Source: Oreohelix idahoensis (taxonomy: Eukaryota; Mollusca; Gastropoda; Stylommatophora; Oreohelicidae). From it: DNA of 64,000 nt. The position numbers were made by a program, and so were the translations under genes. Positions 22,224 through 32,799 of this stretch are shown here, piece after piece. The stretch lies in contig JAMPIV010017762.1 of NCBI GenBank assembly GCA_024509875.1, forward strand, positions 1 to 64,000. Reading direction: 5' to 3'. A model generated the notes under the pieces. It was not told where the DNA came from. It saw only the letters and a program-made list of their open reading frames with translations, and made no database searches. How positions within the stretch are numbered: the stretch's first letter is position 1; the number at the start of each line of letters is the position of its first letter.

Positions 22224-24562
22224 TATAGGTTTCAGGGCGCCCTACTACGGACAAAACTGAACACAATCACACAAGAAACACCCAGTAAACAATACATGGC
22301 AATAGAAAAAAACATACAACGCTGCAGACAGATAGGGCAAATAGTAGACCTAAACGGAACCACACAGACAGAAACACAAAACATAGTACAGGCTTTTGAA
22401 GATTACTACAGAAACCTGTACACAGAAGAAAACGTCCAGTCACACATACAAGACACATTTATGCACTTTACAAAGAAACTATCAGATGACGACAAGCAAG
22501 GTCTAGATGCCGAGCTGACACTTACAGACATAACACTCGCAATAAACACTATGCAAAAAGACAAATCACCAGGGCCAGACGGACTCACAGCAGAATTTTA
22601 TCAACACTTTGTTCCCATCTTAAGCCCCCTTCTATTAAAAGTATACACAGAAGCTTTCGGGAACAAAGAACTCCCGCCAAGCTTGAACATGTCATACATC
22701 ACTCTCATACCCAAAGGCAACTCAGACAAAACACTCCTTAAAAACTACAGACCTATATCTCTCCTAAACGTAGACTACAAAATTTTAACAAAAACGCTAA
22801 CAAACAAACTAAAACCATTCATGACCAAACTCATACACGAAGACCAGCAGTGTAGCGTTCAACACAGAAATATTCACCAGCACACACATTTCTTCAGAGA
22901 CATAATCAACTACACACACGAGAAGGATTGTCAGTCGTCATTCCTATCTCTCGATCAAGAGAAAGCTGTTGATCGAATATCACACTCATACCTTCACAAA
23001 ACATTGCTACATTGCAATATAGGTGGACATTTTAGGAAATGGATTGAAATCCTTTACGCGAAGTCCGAAAGCAAGGTTTTGGTAAATCACACTTTTAACA
23101 ACACTTTCAGGTTAACGCGATCCGTCAGGCTGGGGTGTCCTCTCTCCCTCCTACTCTACGTTCTAGCACTAGAACCCATGCTGGAAAAAATTAGAAAGGA
23201 CAGCTCTATTAAGGGCACCTTTATACCAGGGAAAGGCGAGCAAAAGTTGATTGCTTACGCAGACGACACCACCTTTTTCCCACCAAATGACAAGTCTATT
23301 GCAAACATTCTAAACACATTCACAGATTTTAGTAAAGGTAGCGGAGCTAAAGTCAACGTACAGAAATCAACTATAATGGGCATAGGCAAATGAAAAACAA
23401 AACAGACTTTCCATTTGGGCTTGTACAAACAAACAACATCAAAATCTACGGCATCACTTTTCCTTCACACCCAATCCACACACACAAAGACACATGGCAG
23501 AACCTAACATCACGAATAACATACATGCTACATAGATACAAATTCAAAACCACAACAATTTTTGGACGAAGCACGATTGTAAACACTTATGTCATTCCCA
23601 AATTATTATACGTAGCCACAGTTTTGGACCCTCCGAAACAGACCATTACAGACATAAACAAACAGATCAGAAGATTTATTTTTAGTCTTACAATCTACAG
23701 CATAAAACATAAGACACTCATACAAGAAAAGAAACAGAGAGGGATTGCACTCCAGGACATACAGACACAGATCCAAGCACTAAGAATCAAACACGTAGGG
23801 AGCATCATCAAATATCCAGAGCAACACGCGCTAGCACACTATTACATGGGGCTTAGACTCACCAGACTGAGACCACTAAACAACTCAATGCCGCACCATT
23901 TCGGCCCACTACCATCATTTTACAAGTCATGCATACAAGCCATTCACGGACACGACAACTTAATTCACCAGAAAACAAATGCAATTTACAAACACTTAGT
24001 CAAACTACAAGCACCCCCAGTACACCTCAGAATTAAAAGAGGACAGAAATATTTCAAGACAAATTATACTGACACTTTCACAAACTTACATAACCCTCAC
24101 ATCACTGCCAAGGCAAAAGAAGTTACCTTTAGACTCCTATACAACATTACACCCACAAAAGAACGACAAACCCACAGATCCAAGCAAACATCACAGTGTC
24201 AGCAGTGCAAAACACGCATACAAGAAACTGAAGACCATATTTACTACACATGCAATACAGTCATACCCATGAGGAAAGCATTGCAAGATATAATTGCTTC
24301 ATACACAGGACGACTTGTAGACACTTACAGAGCAATTTTTTTGAATGCGCTCTCAAAAACAACACCACTCATACAAACAAAACTTCTCATTTTATTGTCT
24401 CAATATAGATATCTCATTTGGACTTTTCGCAACTTAGCAATGTTCAAATACCGTCTTTTTAATTCGCAGATGCTTTTAAATGTTTTTCTGCAAAAGGTAC
24501 TGTCTATTTCACCCGATTTTAATGTACAGCGGAGCAACACTCCTCCGCTCTCTCCATCTTAA
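22224..24562 (+). pseudogene. L1/Tx1-like reverse transcriptase, unit 3 (broken, catalytic-region substitutions)
   Basis: The same two-frame arrangement as unit 2, with the shared break at 23390-23393. The second frame is open to 24562 because the T-run that breaks unit 2 is shorter here. Two substitutions hit conserved blocks: EKAVDR instead of EKAFDR, and RLGCPLS instead of RQGCPLS. The terminal cysteine motif reads CQQCKTR. Such changes at otherwise fixed positions indicate decay without selection. Confidence 0.85.
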
Positions 24563-24882
24563 GTACGGGCTAGCCTCTTGAAAGGCGACTCAGAAGCGTG
24601 TTCAACTGTTACTAAGTTGAAGCCTGCACGACTGAGAACAAAGCAATCCGTAACACATACCGACCGTCCTCCTACCCGGGGCCTTCAGTAGTGTCTCTCT
24701 CGCCCCCTTCTGCCTGTCTTCTTGATGCGTTTTCCAACGCTATTCCTAACCTGGGGTCTTTCATAACGCTCTATTCCCCCCGCACCGCTTATTGTATCGT
24801 TGAAGTGAATTTAATTTGTGAATGCATGTGTAAAAAATTACTAGTGAATGCGCGCAAGTTTTTTTTATTTTTTATATACCAT

Positions 24883-26027
24883 TGTTGCTGTCATTTTCGA
24901 CGGAGTCATCTGTCAAGTTATTTGCTTATGTTTGTATCATAAGTATAATTGTGTCTTTACCTGCGATGTCAGGTTGATTAGGGGTTGTCTTCCCTTGTTT
25001 ATTCATTCATTGTGTTTGACCTTTAGGGTCAGAGGTTGACAGTTCGGCGTGGGCCTATGGGAAGGTTTTTTAAGCGGGAGTGAGATATACTTCCGGGAAG
25101 CCGGGAGGTCCTGTTTTTCTGAAGGGACCAAGAGTCCATTGTTTTTCGGGGAGAATCTTCGAAGTAACTGCTATGGCAGTTTTCCCCAGTGAATCTCTGT
25201 GCGTCGGGATGACGACAGAATTCCTTGTGTAGTTCTGAGGATTCATTTACCAGGTAATACCGACCTTTATGCATTATTACGCTTTTCGGTGGCAGAACAT
25301 GTAAAGGATTACCTAGGGTGAACAGCAGCTCACTGATCCGCCATTTCAGAACTTATATATTTGTGCTCGAGGTAGCCATCCAAGACTGTTAGTCTTATAT
25401 TGTCCAGAAATCCAGTGACGAAGATATATTGTGGGAGCCGCAGATTGGCGGAACTTCTATCTACAATAAGTATTACTGCAGGGTTGATGATAACCTATTT
25501 AACAGAAGTACACGGCCGACGTTAGGACGAGGCCTGTGCTTCCGGCTATTATACTACAGCCTGATATGTGCAATTGGCAGGGAGTGCCAAGTTGCACCTG
25601 TGTGTCAAGGTAACTAAGGCATCTGACGCGTTTAGTCAGAGACGCCAAGGGCGACGCTACGAACTGTCATTATTGAAGAACTTTGCTATTGACCATGCAC
25701 GTCTATTCTGATGTTTACCTTTTTGAATGCCAAATGTATACCTATCGATGTCAGGTCAGCATGACCTTGTTACACTGACTGTTCCTGTTGATATTATGTG
25801 TGTTCCCGTCAATAAATGTCTTGAAACATGCCTGCAGTGTCAAAGCATCCTTGATTACTGCATGTGAGAGTATGGGTTGCAGGATCTACATCTATACGAG
25901 CCTAAACACATTCGCGTCTTCATTCGCACCCACACTCAATTCATCATACGCTCGCACTACACATCTAACAACATGTAAACTGTCTTGGGCCAGTGATCAC
26001 CTCAACAAGAAAAAAAAGACAGTTACA
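24883..26027 (+). repeat. Gypsy-1 5' LTR
   Basis: 1145 bases, TG...CA ends. AATAAA at 25811-25816 is a likely polyadenylation signal for the R region. A TATATAT stretch near 25353 could serve as a TATA box, but this is not established. Confidence 0.92.
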
Positions 26028-27436
26028 TTTCTGGTGGACCAGTTACGTGGGCTCTTATGATACATTTCTTGTCGCCAATGTGGCCTAGAAACTTACATTT
26101 CTGATGGACCAGATCTGTGGGTTTAAAAAGAACAGAGCGAGCATTTGACATTATTGTTGACATTTATGGATCCAGAAATTTACATTCCTGGTTGGCTGTT
26201 ACATGTATGATGTCTCCAGTTTTGTCGAGAAAGTTACAAGAAGGACAAGTACACATTACACTTCTGATCTGTGGGTCTAAGCTACACACGGGACAGCCGT
26301 AACACACAGCGCTAATTCTACACTTGCAAGTTTTGGCTACAACAGGACAGATATAGGTCATCAACGGTTGACACAAATAAACAGTACGAGCATTTATATT
26401 ATAATGCTACATAAAGCATAACAAGACAAGTACTGAAGTGAACTACTAGGCATTTGCTACGTGGACCATAACTGCATAGAAGGCGGGTTCCTATTGTAAA
26501 CAGTACTGCGGGTTGTTACACGTTTCATTCAACAACAGACTTTTCTAGGTCAGAGCATTCAAGCTACATTGTTGGAGGTCAAGTGTCTGTAAACAGTACG
26601 TGAAATTGTAAACATTCAATGTGCAAGCCCTAATTTGAGAAGGTCATAGTAACTTTGGTTCGTGAATACCACTTTATGTTACAGTGGATTTGACGTTCAG
26701 TGCGCGTTTGACATTTCGTTTCTGTGTTCGCAAGGAGCAAGAAATTTATTTTAGTTTCAGCTGTGACTGAACTTGTTCTGCAACACATTGAAATTGATTG
26801 CTATATGTTTATGTCACTTCTACTGTTTTGTGTATTTTTCTGCGGGTTTTTCGGTTGGTGGGTCTTACGGTAAATATGCCACTTGATCGAGGCTTACTGT
26901 AAGCGGTCTGTAGGTGCAAATTTTCTTAATTTGGAAATTTGCTAGTGACAATTGGTCGCTATTGATGTTAGCTGTGATGTAATTGTACTTAACGTTGTTT
27001 TTGTAATATTTTGTCTGTTTTTCAGTTTTGATTGTCGATTTGTTTTGTTTGTATTCTGTAGGTCTCTCCTTTCTTGTGTATTTCTCTACACATTTTTGGT
27101 TAAAACAGTGTTGCCATTTGTATTGTTTTGTATTTTTGTCTTTGTATTTTTTTTTTGGTTGTACTACATTACTGTCATGCACAGTCTACATACACATACT
27201 TGGTCATGTTTTGATATTATTGATAAGGTAGACTCTTCATATAGAGTTTGTTAAATAATATTATATAAGATATTTATACAAGTTCTTTGATAAAAGACTT
27301 GTTATCTACAAAGATTGAGACAGTAAAATAAAGTGAAGTGAGTATACAAGTCTAGCATTTCAGACTTGTCTCCCATTGAAGTGGGATAAGGTAATTTATT
27401 TAATTTTTTTTCAGGTTTCTGATCTCATTAGACAGA
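26028..27436 (+). other. Gypsy-1 leader (about 1.4 kb untranslated)
   Basis: No long ORF. A primer binding site should lie at its start; tggtggaccag at 26033-26043 is the only candidate I see, and I cannot assign its tRNA. The first 300 bases contain related segments (acatttctggtggaccag at 26026, acatttctgatggaccag at 26095, and later gatctgtgggt at 26113 and 26267). A T-rich tract (27000-27160) precedes the ORF. Confidence 0.6.
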
Positions 27437-30400
27437 ATGTCTACATTGGATTTCTTCATCCAGCAAGGGTTGACCCTTGGTAAGTCTGGTAAAGAATTGG
27501 AAGAATATTCATCTGCTCAATTCGCCATTGCATTAAAGTCAGAAGAAAAGAAACAAAAAGAGGAAATTAAATTGAAAGCAGAAGCTGAACTAAAGAAGCT
27601 AGAAGCTGAGAATAGAAGATTAGAACTTGAAGAAAGAAGGTATCAAAGAGAGGCTGAGGAGAGAAAAGCTCAAGCTGCTGCTGAGGAGAGGAAAGCTCAA
27701 GCTGCAGCTGATGAAAGAAAATTCCAGATGGAAATGGAAGACAAAAAACTTCAAGCTGCTGCAGAGGAAAAAAAACTTCAAGCTGCTGCAGAGGAAAAAA
27801 AACTTCAAGCTGCTGCTGAGGCTGAAATTAGAAAAATGGAACATGAGGAAAGAAAACAGAAGATGGAACTTGATGAAAAACTCGCAATTTTGGAGTTAGA
27901 GAAATTGAAATTGGCGAGTACGGGTGCTCAGCAAACAACTTCGAGTACGACAAAGGAGTTTGTTAGTAGGATTAAATTGCCTCATTTCAATCCTTTAAAG
28001 GATGACGTAGCAGATTATCTAGATAGATTCCAATTTTTGTGCGATACGCATAACATAAAAAAGGAAAAATATGTTGAACAACTGATGCCATTTTTTACAG
28101 GTGACACAGTGACTACTCTTATGACAATAGACGAACATGAGAGGACTAATTATGATGTTGTCAGGGCAGCATTACTAAAGAAATACCAATTAAAACAAGA
28201 AGACTATCGTCTTCGTTTTAGGACAATGTTGCCAGAAAATGGAGTAGATTTCTCTGATTTTGTTACAAAGATACGTCGTACATTTACACGATGGGTTGAG
28301 TTGTCTCAGATTGAGAAAACATATGAAGGTCTAATGGACTTATTATTGCGAGATAAGGTTTTGTCATCTGTTAATGATTCTTTTCTTGCATTCCTTCATG
28401 AGCGTAAGCCTAAAAACTTAAAAGAAATGGAGGAATACTGTTGTCAGTATGCCACAGCACATCCCCATGCTACAGTTAGCAATTCTAAAGTGAAAGAAGG
28501 GTTGCCAGCTGCTTCGGCAACACCATATGGCCCTAATTTCAGAAAAAAATTTCAGGGTGCTCAACAAAATTGGAATAGGGGAAGTAATCAAAATTACACT
28601 CAGAAGCGGAGTAATCCAACACATGATGGTTCTTCGTCTATGCAGTGGAGACAAGATGGTAGTTCTCGTAATTTTAGTGGTAATAATTTGAGACACTTTC
28701 GTAAAGGCTATCCAAATAATAACTATTCAAATTTTCGAGGTAATCATTCTCGACGTCAAGATTATGACGATGGTGAATTTAGAAACCGGGATTCAAACCG
28801 GAATGATGATTACAATAGGCAATATGATAACAATTACAGGGGAAATGATAGTCGAAATAATTACAGGGGAAATGATAATCGAGGTAGACCTAGGTTTAAC
28901 AAAAAAAGACCTTACCAACAGGCAAACTCTGCGCAACAAGAGTTTGATGGAGCCTGTAATACAGTAAATGATAGTGGTAACTCTAGGGCTATCACTGGTT
29001 GTGCTTTCGATTTTGGGAGAGCAACTGAATGCCCCCAATGCTTAACATTGTTTGACTCATCAACTGTATCTACGCTAAGTTGTGGTCACCCTCTTCCTGC
29101 TCTACCTGCTACAGTTGCGCATGATGGGAGAGGATCTCTCATCTTACATAAAGGTCTAATAAATGATAGGCTAGTCTCAGTACTTTTCGATTCGGGATGT
29201 ACTACCGTCGGGGTTAAGGAGTCTCTGATAGATCCTTGCTGTGCCACGGGAAAAACAATCAAATGTGTTACATTTGGTGGTACTATGGAAAGCTATCCTA
29301 CTGCTATTATTAGGATTGACACTCCTTTCTTCACAGGAGATGTCCATGCATGTCTTCTTCCTAATCCTATTGCGGATCTTATAATCGGTCGTATTCATGG
29401 GGTTAAGGAATGCACCCCGCAACAAATTTCTAGTTGGGAAGAAAAAAACATTCAAACGGTCAATGCAGTGGTGACAAGAGCTCAAGCTCTTAATCCCCCA
29501 ACTTCATCTGATAATAGTAATGAAGTTGATAGCCAAGACGAGCACTTGGTGATTTCCCATGACTCGTTTGTTAAACGTCAAGAAGAGGATCCTTCTTTGA
29601 AGAAATACTTCCTTCTTGCAAAGAAAGGGGATCCCAATCAAAATACGAATCACAAATCGTATATCACTATGAAGAATGGTATATTGGTACGAATGGTACA
29701 ACACTCGGACAAGTCTATGCACTCGCAAATTCTTGTGCCTAAGTGTATGAGAGCCTTAATTCTTCGGCATGCACACGATTCTCAGTGTGCGGGACACATG
29801 GGTTTTTCCAGAACTAAAACTAGAGTCCTTGCGTCATTCTTTTGGCCATTCGTGAATAAAGACATCCGAATTTATTGCCGATCTTGCAAAATTTGTCAAG
29901 AGGTCAAGTCTAGGGGTCCGAGACATGCTGCTCCTATTCAGGCTGCAGATATTCCGATTCGGCCGTTTCAGAAAATGGCTATAGACATCATTGGTCCGTT
30001 CAAAATTAAGTCAGCCAGAGGACACCAATTTATCCTCACTTGCGTGGACATGTGCACGCGTTGGCCAGAGGCTATTCCTCTGAAGAGCATATCAACTGTC
30101 GATATCGCTGATGCTCTTTGGCTCGTATTTTCTCGTCTGGGATTCCCCGGAGAAATACTGTCGGATCACGGCACTCAGTTAATTTCGGACGTTATGTCTC
30201 AGGTAATGGCTACGCTAGACATTAAAAGGTCTCTCAGTAGTATTTATCATCCAATGTCCAATGGATTGGTAGAACGTCTTAACAGGACACTAAAGAACTT
30301 ACTTGGCAAGATAACGGAGGATCATCCTGAAGATTGGGACAGGGTTTTACCTGCAGTCCTCTTTGCCTATAGAGAGGTTCCCAACGAGCATACAGGGTTT

Positions 30401-30913
30401 TCTCCTTTCGAACTTGTCTTTGGCGCGCAACCGCGCGGGCCAATGTCCTTGTTACACGATTTGATAACTTCCGATAATATTGACGATGATACACAATCGT
30501 CATATGAATATGTTATAGCTCTTAGAGAAAAGATTATCGAATCGTGCAGGTTAGCAACTTCATCTTCCGAATTTGCGAAAGAAAAAGCTAGGCGATTTGC
30601 TAATAAGAAAAGACGCCTACGTCAACTTTGTCCTGGAGACAAAGCATATGTCTTACTGCCCTCAAGAGAGAATAGACTTCTCATTTCTTGGAAGGGTCCA
30701 TACACTATAGTCTCGAAAATTTCTGATGTCGACTATATTGTCGATGTGGATGGAAGGCATAAAACCTTCCATATAAATATGTTAACAGAGTTTATTGAAC
30801 GTCCAGACTATTTACAGCCTATTTTCCAGGCGACGGACGACTCTCCAGTTCAACATGGTCACATCTCATCCCTGTCCGTTATACAGGATGAGGAAACTAT
30901 TTTTCTGACGTGA
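27437..30913 (+). CDS. Gypsy-1 ORF1: Gag - protease - integrase polyprotein
   Basis: 1158 residues. Residues 30-160 form an Ala/Glu/Lys coiled coil with a repeated KLQAAAEEK module. Residues about 175-345 look like a retroelement capsid. Residues 370-495 are rich in Asn, Arg and Gly (RNA-binding character) and there is no CCHC knuckle. The protease carries DSGC at 585-588 and LIIGR at 648-652. Integrase follows: H780, H787, C817, C820 for the zinc-binding part, then D850 (AIDIIGP), D910 (LSDHGTQ) and E946 (LVERLNR) as the catalytic triad. Reverse transcriptase is not in this ORF. The ATG at 27437 is the first in frame after the leader. Four residues upstream of the protease (C532, C535, C549, H551) could bind zinc; this is a guess. 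Gag would form the particle, and integrase inserts the cDNA. Confidence 0.92.
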   Translation: MSTLDFFIQQGLTLGKSGKELEEYSSAQFAIALKSEEKKQKEEIKLKAEAELKKLEAENRRLELEERRYQREAEERKAQAAAEERKAQAAADERKFQMEMEDKKLQAAAEEKKLQAAAEEKKLQAAAEAEIRKMEHEERKQKMELDEKLAILELEKLKLASTGAQQTTSSTTKEFVSRIKLPHFNPLKDDVADYLDRFQFLCDTHNIKKEKYVEQLMPFFTGDTVTTLMTIDEHERTNYDVVRAALLKKYQLKQEDYRLRFRTMLPENGVDFSDFVTKIRRTFTRWVELSQIEKTYEGLMDLLLRDKVLSSVNDSFLAFLHERKPKNLKEMEEYCCQYATAHPHATVSNSKVKEGLPAASATPYGPNFRKKFQGAQQNWNRGSNQNYTQKRSNPTHDGSSSMQWRQDGSSRNFSGNNLRHFRKGYPNNNYSNFRGNHSRRQDYDDGEFRNRDSNRNDDYNRQYDNNYRGNDSRNNYRGNDNRGRPRFNKKRPYQQANSAQQEFDGACNTVNDSGNSRAITGCAFDFGRATECPQCLTLFDSSTVSTLSCGHPLPALPATVAHDGRGSLILHKGLINDRLVSVLFDSGCTTVGVKESLIDPCCATGKTIKCVTFGGTMESYPTAIIRIDTPFFTGDVHACLLPNPIADLIIGRIHGVKECTPQQISSWEEKNIQTVNAVVTRAQALNPPTSSDNSNEVDSQDEHLVISHDSFVKRQEEDPSLKKYFLLAKKGDPNQNTNHKSYITMKNGILVRMVQHSDKSMHSQILVPKCMRALILRHAHDSQCAGHMGFSRTKTRVLASFFWPFVNKDIRIYCRSCKICQEVKSRGPRHAAPIQAADIPIRPFQKMAIDIIGPFKIKSARGHQFILTCVDMCTRWPEAIPLKSISTVDIADALWLVFSRLGFPGEILSDHGTQLISDVMSQVMATLDIKRSLSSIYHPMSNGLVERLNRTLKNLLGKITEDHPEDWDRVLPAVLFAYREVPNEHTGFSPFELVFGAQPRGPMSLLHDLITSDNIDDDTQSSYEYVIALREKIIESCRLATSSSEFAKEKARRFANKKRRLRQLCPGDKAYVLLPSRENRLLISWKGPYTIVSKISDVDYIVDVDGRHKTFHINMLTEFIERPDYLQPIFQATDDSPVQHGHISSLSVIQDEETIFLT
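30892..30913 (+). promoter_or_regulatory. Putative -1 frameshift window between Gypsy-1 ORF1 and ORF2
   Basis: The ORF2 frame is -1 relative to ORF1 and is closed upstream by a TGA at 30889-30891. ORF1 ends at TGA 30911-30913, so any frame change must occur in these 22 bases. They contain a run of five T (30900-30904) suited to slippage but no canonical X XXY YYZ heptamer. ORF2 has no early ATG, which makes ribosomal frameshifting the simplest route. Confidence 0.55.
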
Positions 30914-32367
30914 ACTTACCTCTTCCTACGATTCCACTTATTTCAACGGAATCGTGGAGAGACGTTACAGTCTCTTCTAACTTGTCTTTTGAGGAACAAC
31001 GTCAAGTATCCTCTACGTTACAATCATATCAGGATGTCCTTACCGACATTCCTGGACACACAGATGTCATAGAACATGACATCATACTTACTGATCGTAA
31101 TCCGATCAGAGTAAGACCATACCCAATCCCTATTCATTTTCAAGCACAAGTCGAGAAAGAATTGGATGAAATGATTCAACTACAAATAATTGAACCATCC
31201 ACTTCAGCTTATTCTTCGTCGATAGTTATTGTTCGAAAGAAAGACAATAACATACGTCTTTGCGTTGATTATCGCAAATTAAATCAAGTTACGAAGTTCG
31301 ATGCTGAACCTATGCCGTTATTAGATGATCTACTTATTAGACTTTCTAAAGCTAAATTCTTTACTAAACTAGACTTGTCGAAAGGTTATTGGCAAGTCCC
31401 ATTGACGGAACACGCCAAACCTCTCACTGCTTTTTCGACACCTAGGGGTCTGTTTCAATGGAATTTTATGCCTTTCGGGCTTATGAACGCCCCAGCGACT
31501 TTCGTGCGCATGATGCGACGAATTCTATCAGATCGTGCAGATGTCATTGCATATTTAGACGACATCTGTCTTTTCAGCGATACTTGGGAAGAACACTATG
31601 TGGGTCTGAAGGAATTGCTATCTACTCTACGTGAGCATAGTTTGACTGCTAAACCCTCTAAAGCTTTTGTTGGGTTTAGTGAAATTTCCTTCCTAGGTCA
31701 TCGAGTTGGTCATGGTCTGTTGAAGACAGAGGACCAAAACATTTCAAAGATATTAAATATCTCGGTTCCGAAGACAAAAAAGCAAGTGCGTAGTCTCTTG
31801 GGATTGATACAATTCTATGGAAGATTCATTGAGAATCTGTCCTCCATTATGGCACCACTTTCAACGTTATTGAAAAAAGGTTCTCCTAATATGGTGCGTT
31901 GGTCCCAAGAATGCCAATCTTCATTGGATCAGGTTAAGAATTTGTTCTCATCTCATCCTATCTTAAGACTACCGACGATTGATAAGACTTTTGTCCTTCG
32001 TAGTGATGCCTCTTCCACTGGCATTGGAGCGGCACTAATGCAGGAATATTCAGGAACTCTGCATCCTGTAATGTATATTTCTAGGAAGCTGAATGCGGCA
32101 GAAAGGAATTACTCGGTTTTGGACCGTGAATTGTTGGCTATGGTTTGGTCCATTCTTAAGCTACAAAGGTTCCTTCTGGGCGCGCATTTCTTTATGGAAA
32201 CCGACCAAAAAGCTCTTACGGCTATGCAAAGTAAGGATTTGAAGAGCTCGAGATCTACTCGTTATGCTATTGCTCTTCAGCCTTTCCATTTCACGGTGCG
32301 AGCTATCCGTGGTTCGGATAATGTGATGGCGGACATATTGTCTAGATGCCCACATGATTCCAGTTAA
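30910..32367 (+). CDS. Gypsy-1 ORF2: reverse transcriptase - RNase H
   Basis: 485 residues counted from a GTG at 30910; the frame is open from 30892 and there is no early ATG, so it is probably made as a fusion after frameshifting. Reverse transcriptase: IRLCVDYRKLN about 115-125, FTKLDLSKGYWQ with its Asp near 155, FMPFGLMNAPATF about 186-198, and YLDD at 215-218. RNase H: D366 (RSDASSTG), E407 (LDRELLAM), D432 (ETDQKAL) and D475 (MADILSR), all four catalytic acids present. It makes the double-stranded DNA copy and degrades the RNA template. No integrase follows, unlike ordinary gypsy elements; the ORF ends 432 bases before the 3' LTR. Confidence 0.92.
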   Translation: MNLPLPTIPLISTESWRDVTVSSNLSFEEQRQVSSTLQSYQDVLTDIPGHTDVIEHDIILTDRNPIRVRPYPIPIHFQAQVEKELDEMIQLQIIEPSTSAYSSSIVIVRKKDNNIRLCVDYRKLNQVTKFDAEPMPLLDDLLIRLSKAKFFTKLDLSKGYWQVPLTEHAKPLTAFSTPRGLFQWNFMPFGLMNAPATFVRMMRRILSDRADVIAYLDDICLFSDTWEEHYVGLKELLSTLREHSLTAKPSKAFVGFSEISFLGHRVGHGLLKTEDQNISKILNISVPKTKKQVRSLLGLIQFYGRFIENLSSIMAPLSTLLKKGSPNMVRWSQECQSSLDQVKNLFSSHPILRLPTIDKTFVLRSDASSTGIGAALMQEYSGTLHPVMYISRKLNAAERNYSVLDRELLAMVWSILKLQRFLLGAHFFMETDQKALTAMQSKDLKSSRSTRYAIALQPFHFTVRAIRGSDNVMADILSRCPHDSS

Positions 32368-32799
32368 ATCTTGTGTCCTAGTTTTTCCTGATATATTTTC
32401 AGACTTAGGTCTGTCCTTAATATCATAATATGTTGTAATACAAATGTATTTGGATGATGTTTAGATAATTTAACAAATTTCATTTTGTCCATCCATCAGT
32501 GATATGTTGCTAAAATAGCATTGACATTTGTATATTGCTATGATTATATTATTTAGTAATGTTTGATATATGATTGGTATTGCCAGCAACTTAGGTTTCT
32601 TGAATGGTATCCCTTAGTTTGTTTGGCTTAAAGGAAATATTTTCTCCTATGTTGGGAGATGATTTGTACCCTCTTCTATTGTACCTGATATTAGGTTCAT
32701 TGTTTGCATGAGCACAGAAGTGATACTGGTGCTATCTTGCTCATGAACATATTAAAAAAAAAAAAATTGCATTTTTTTTTTACAGGGGGGTGGTAGTAA
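32368..32799 (+). other. Gypsy-1 3' region with polypurine tract
   Basis: AT-rich, no gene. aggggggtggtag at 32784-32796, directly before the 3' LTR, is the likely polypurine tract that primes plus-strand synthesis. Confidence 0.75.

Noticed and set aside
25029..25274. Antisense 81-residue protein inside the Gypsy-1 LTRs
   Set aside because: Present in both LTRs simply because the LTRs are copies; no coding features.
26033..26043. Definite tRNA primer binding site for Gypsy-1
   Set aside because: tggtggaccag has the expected TGG start but lies several bases from the LTR and I could not match it to a tRNA 3' end without a search.
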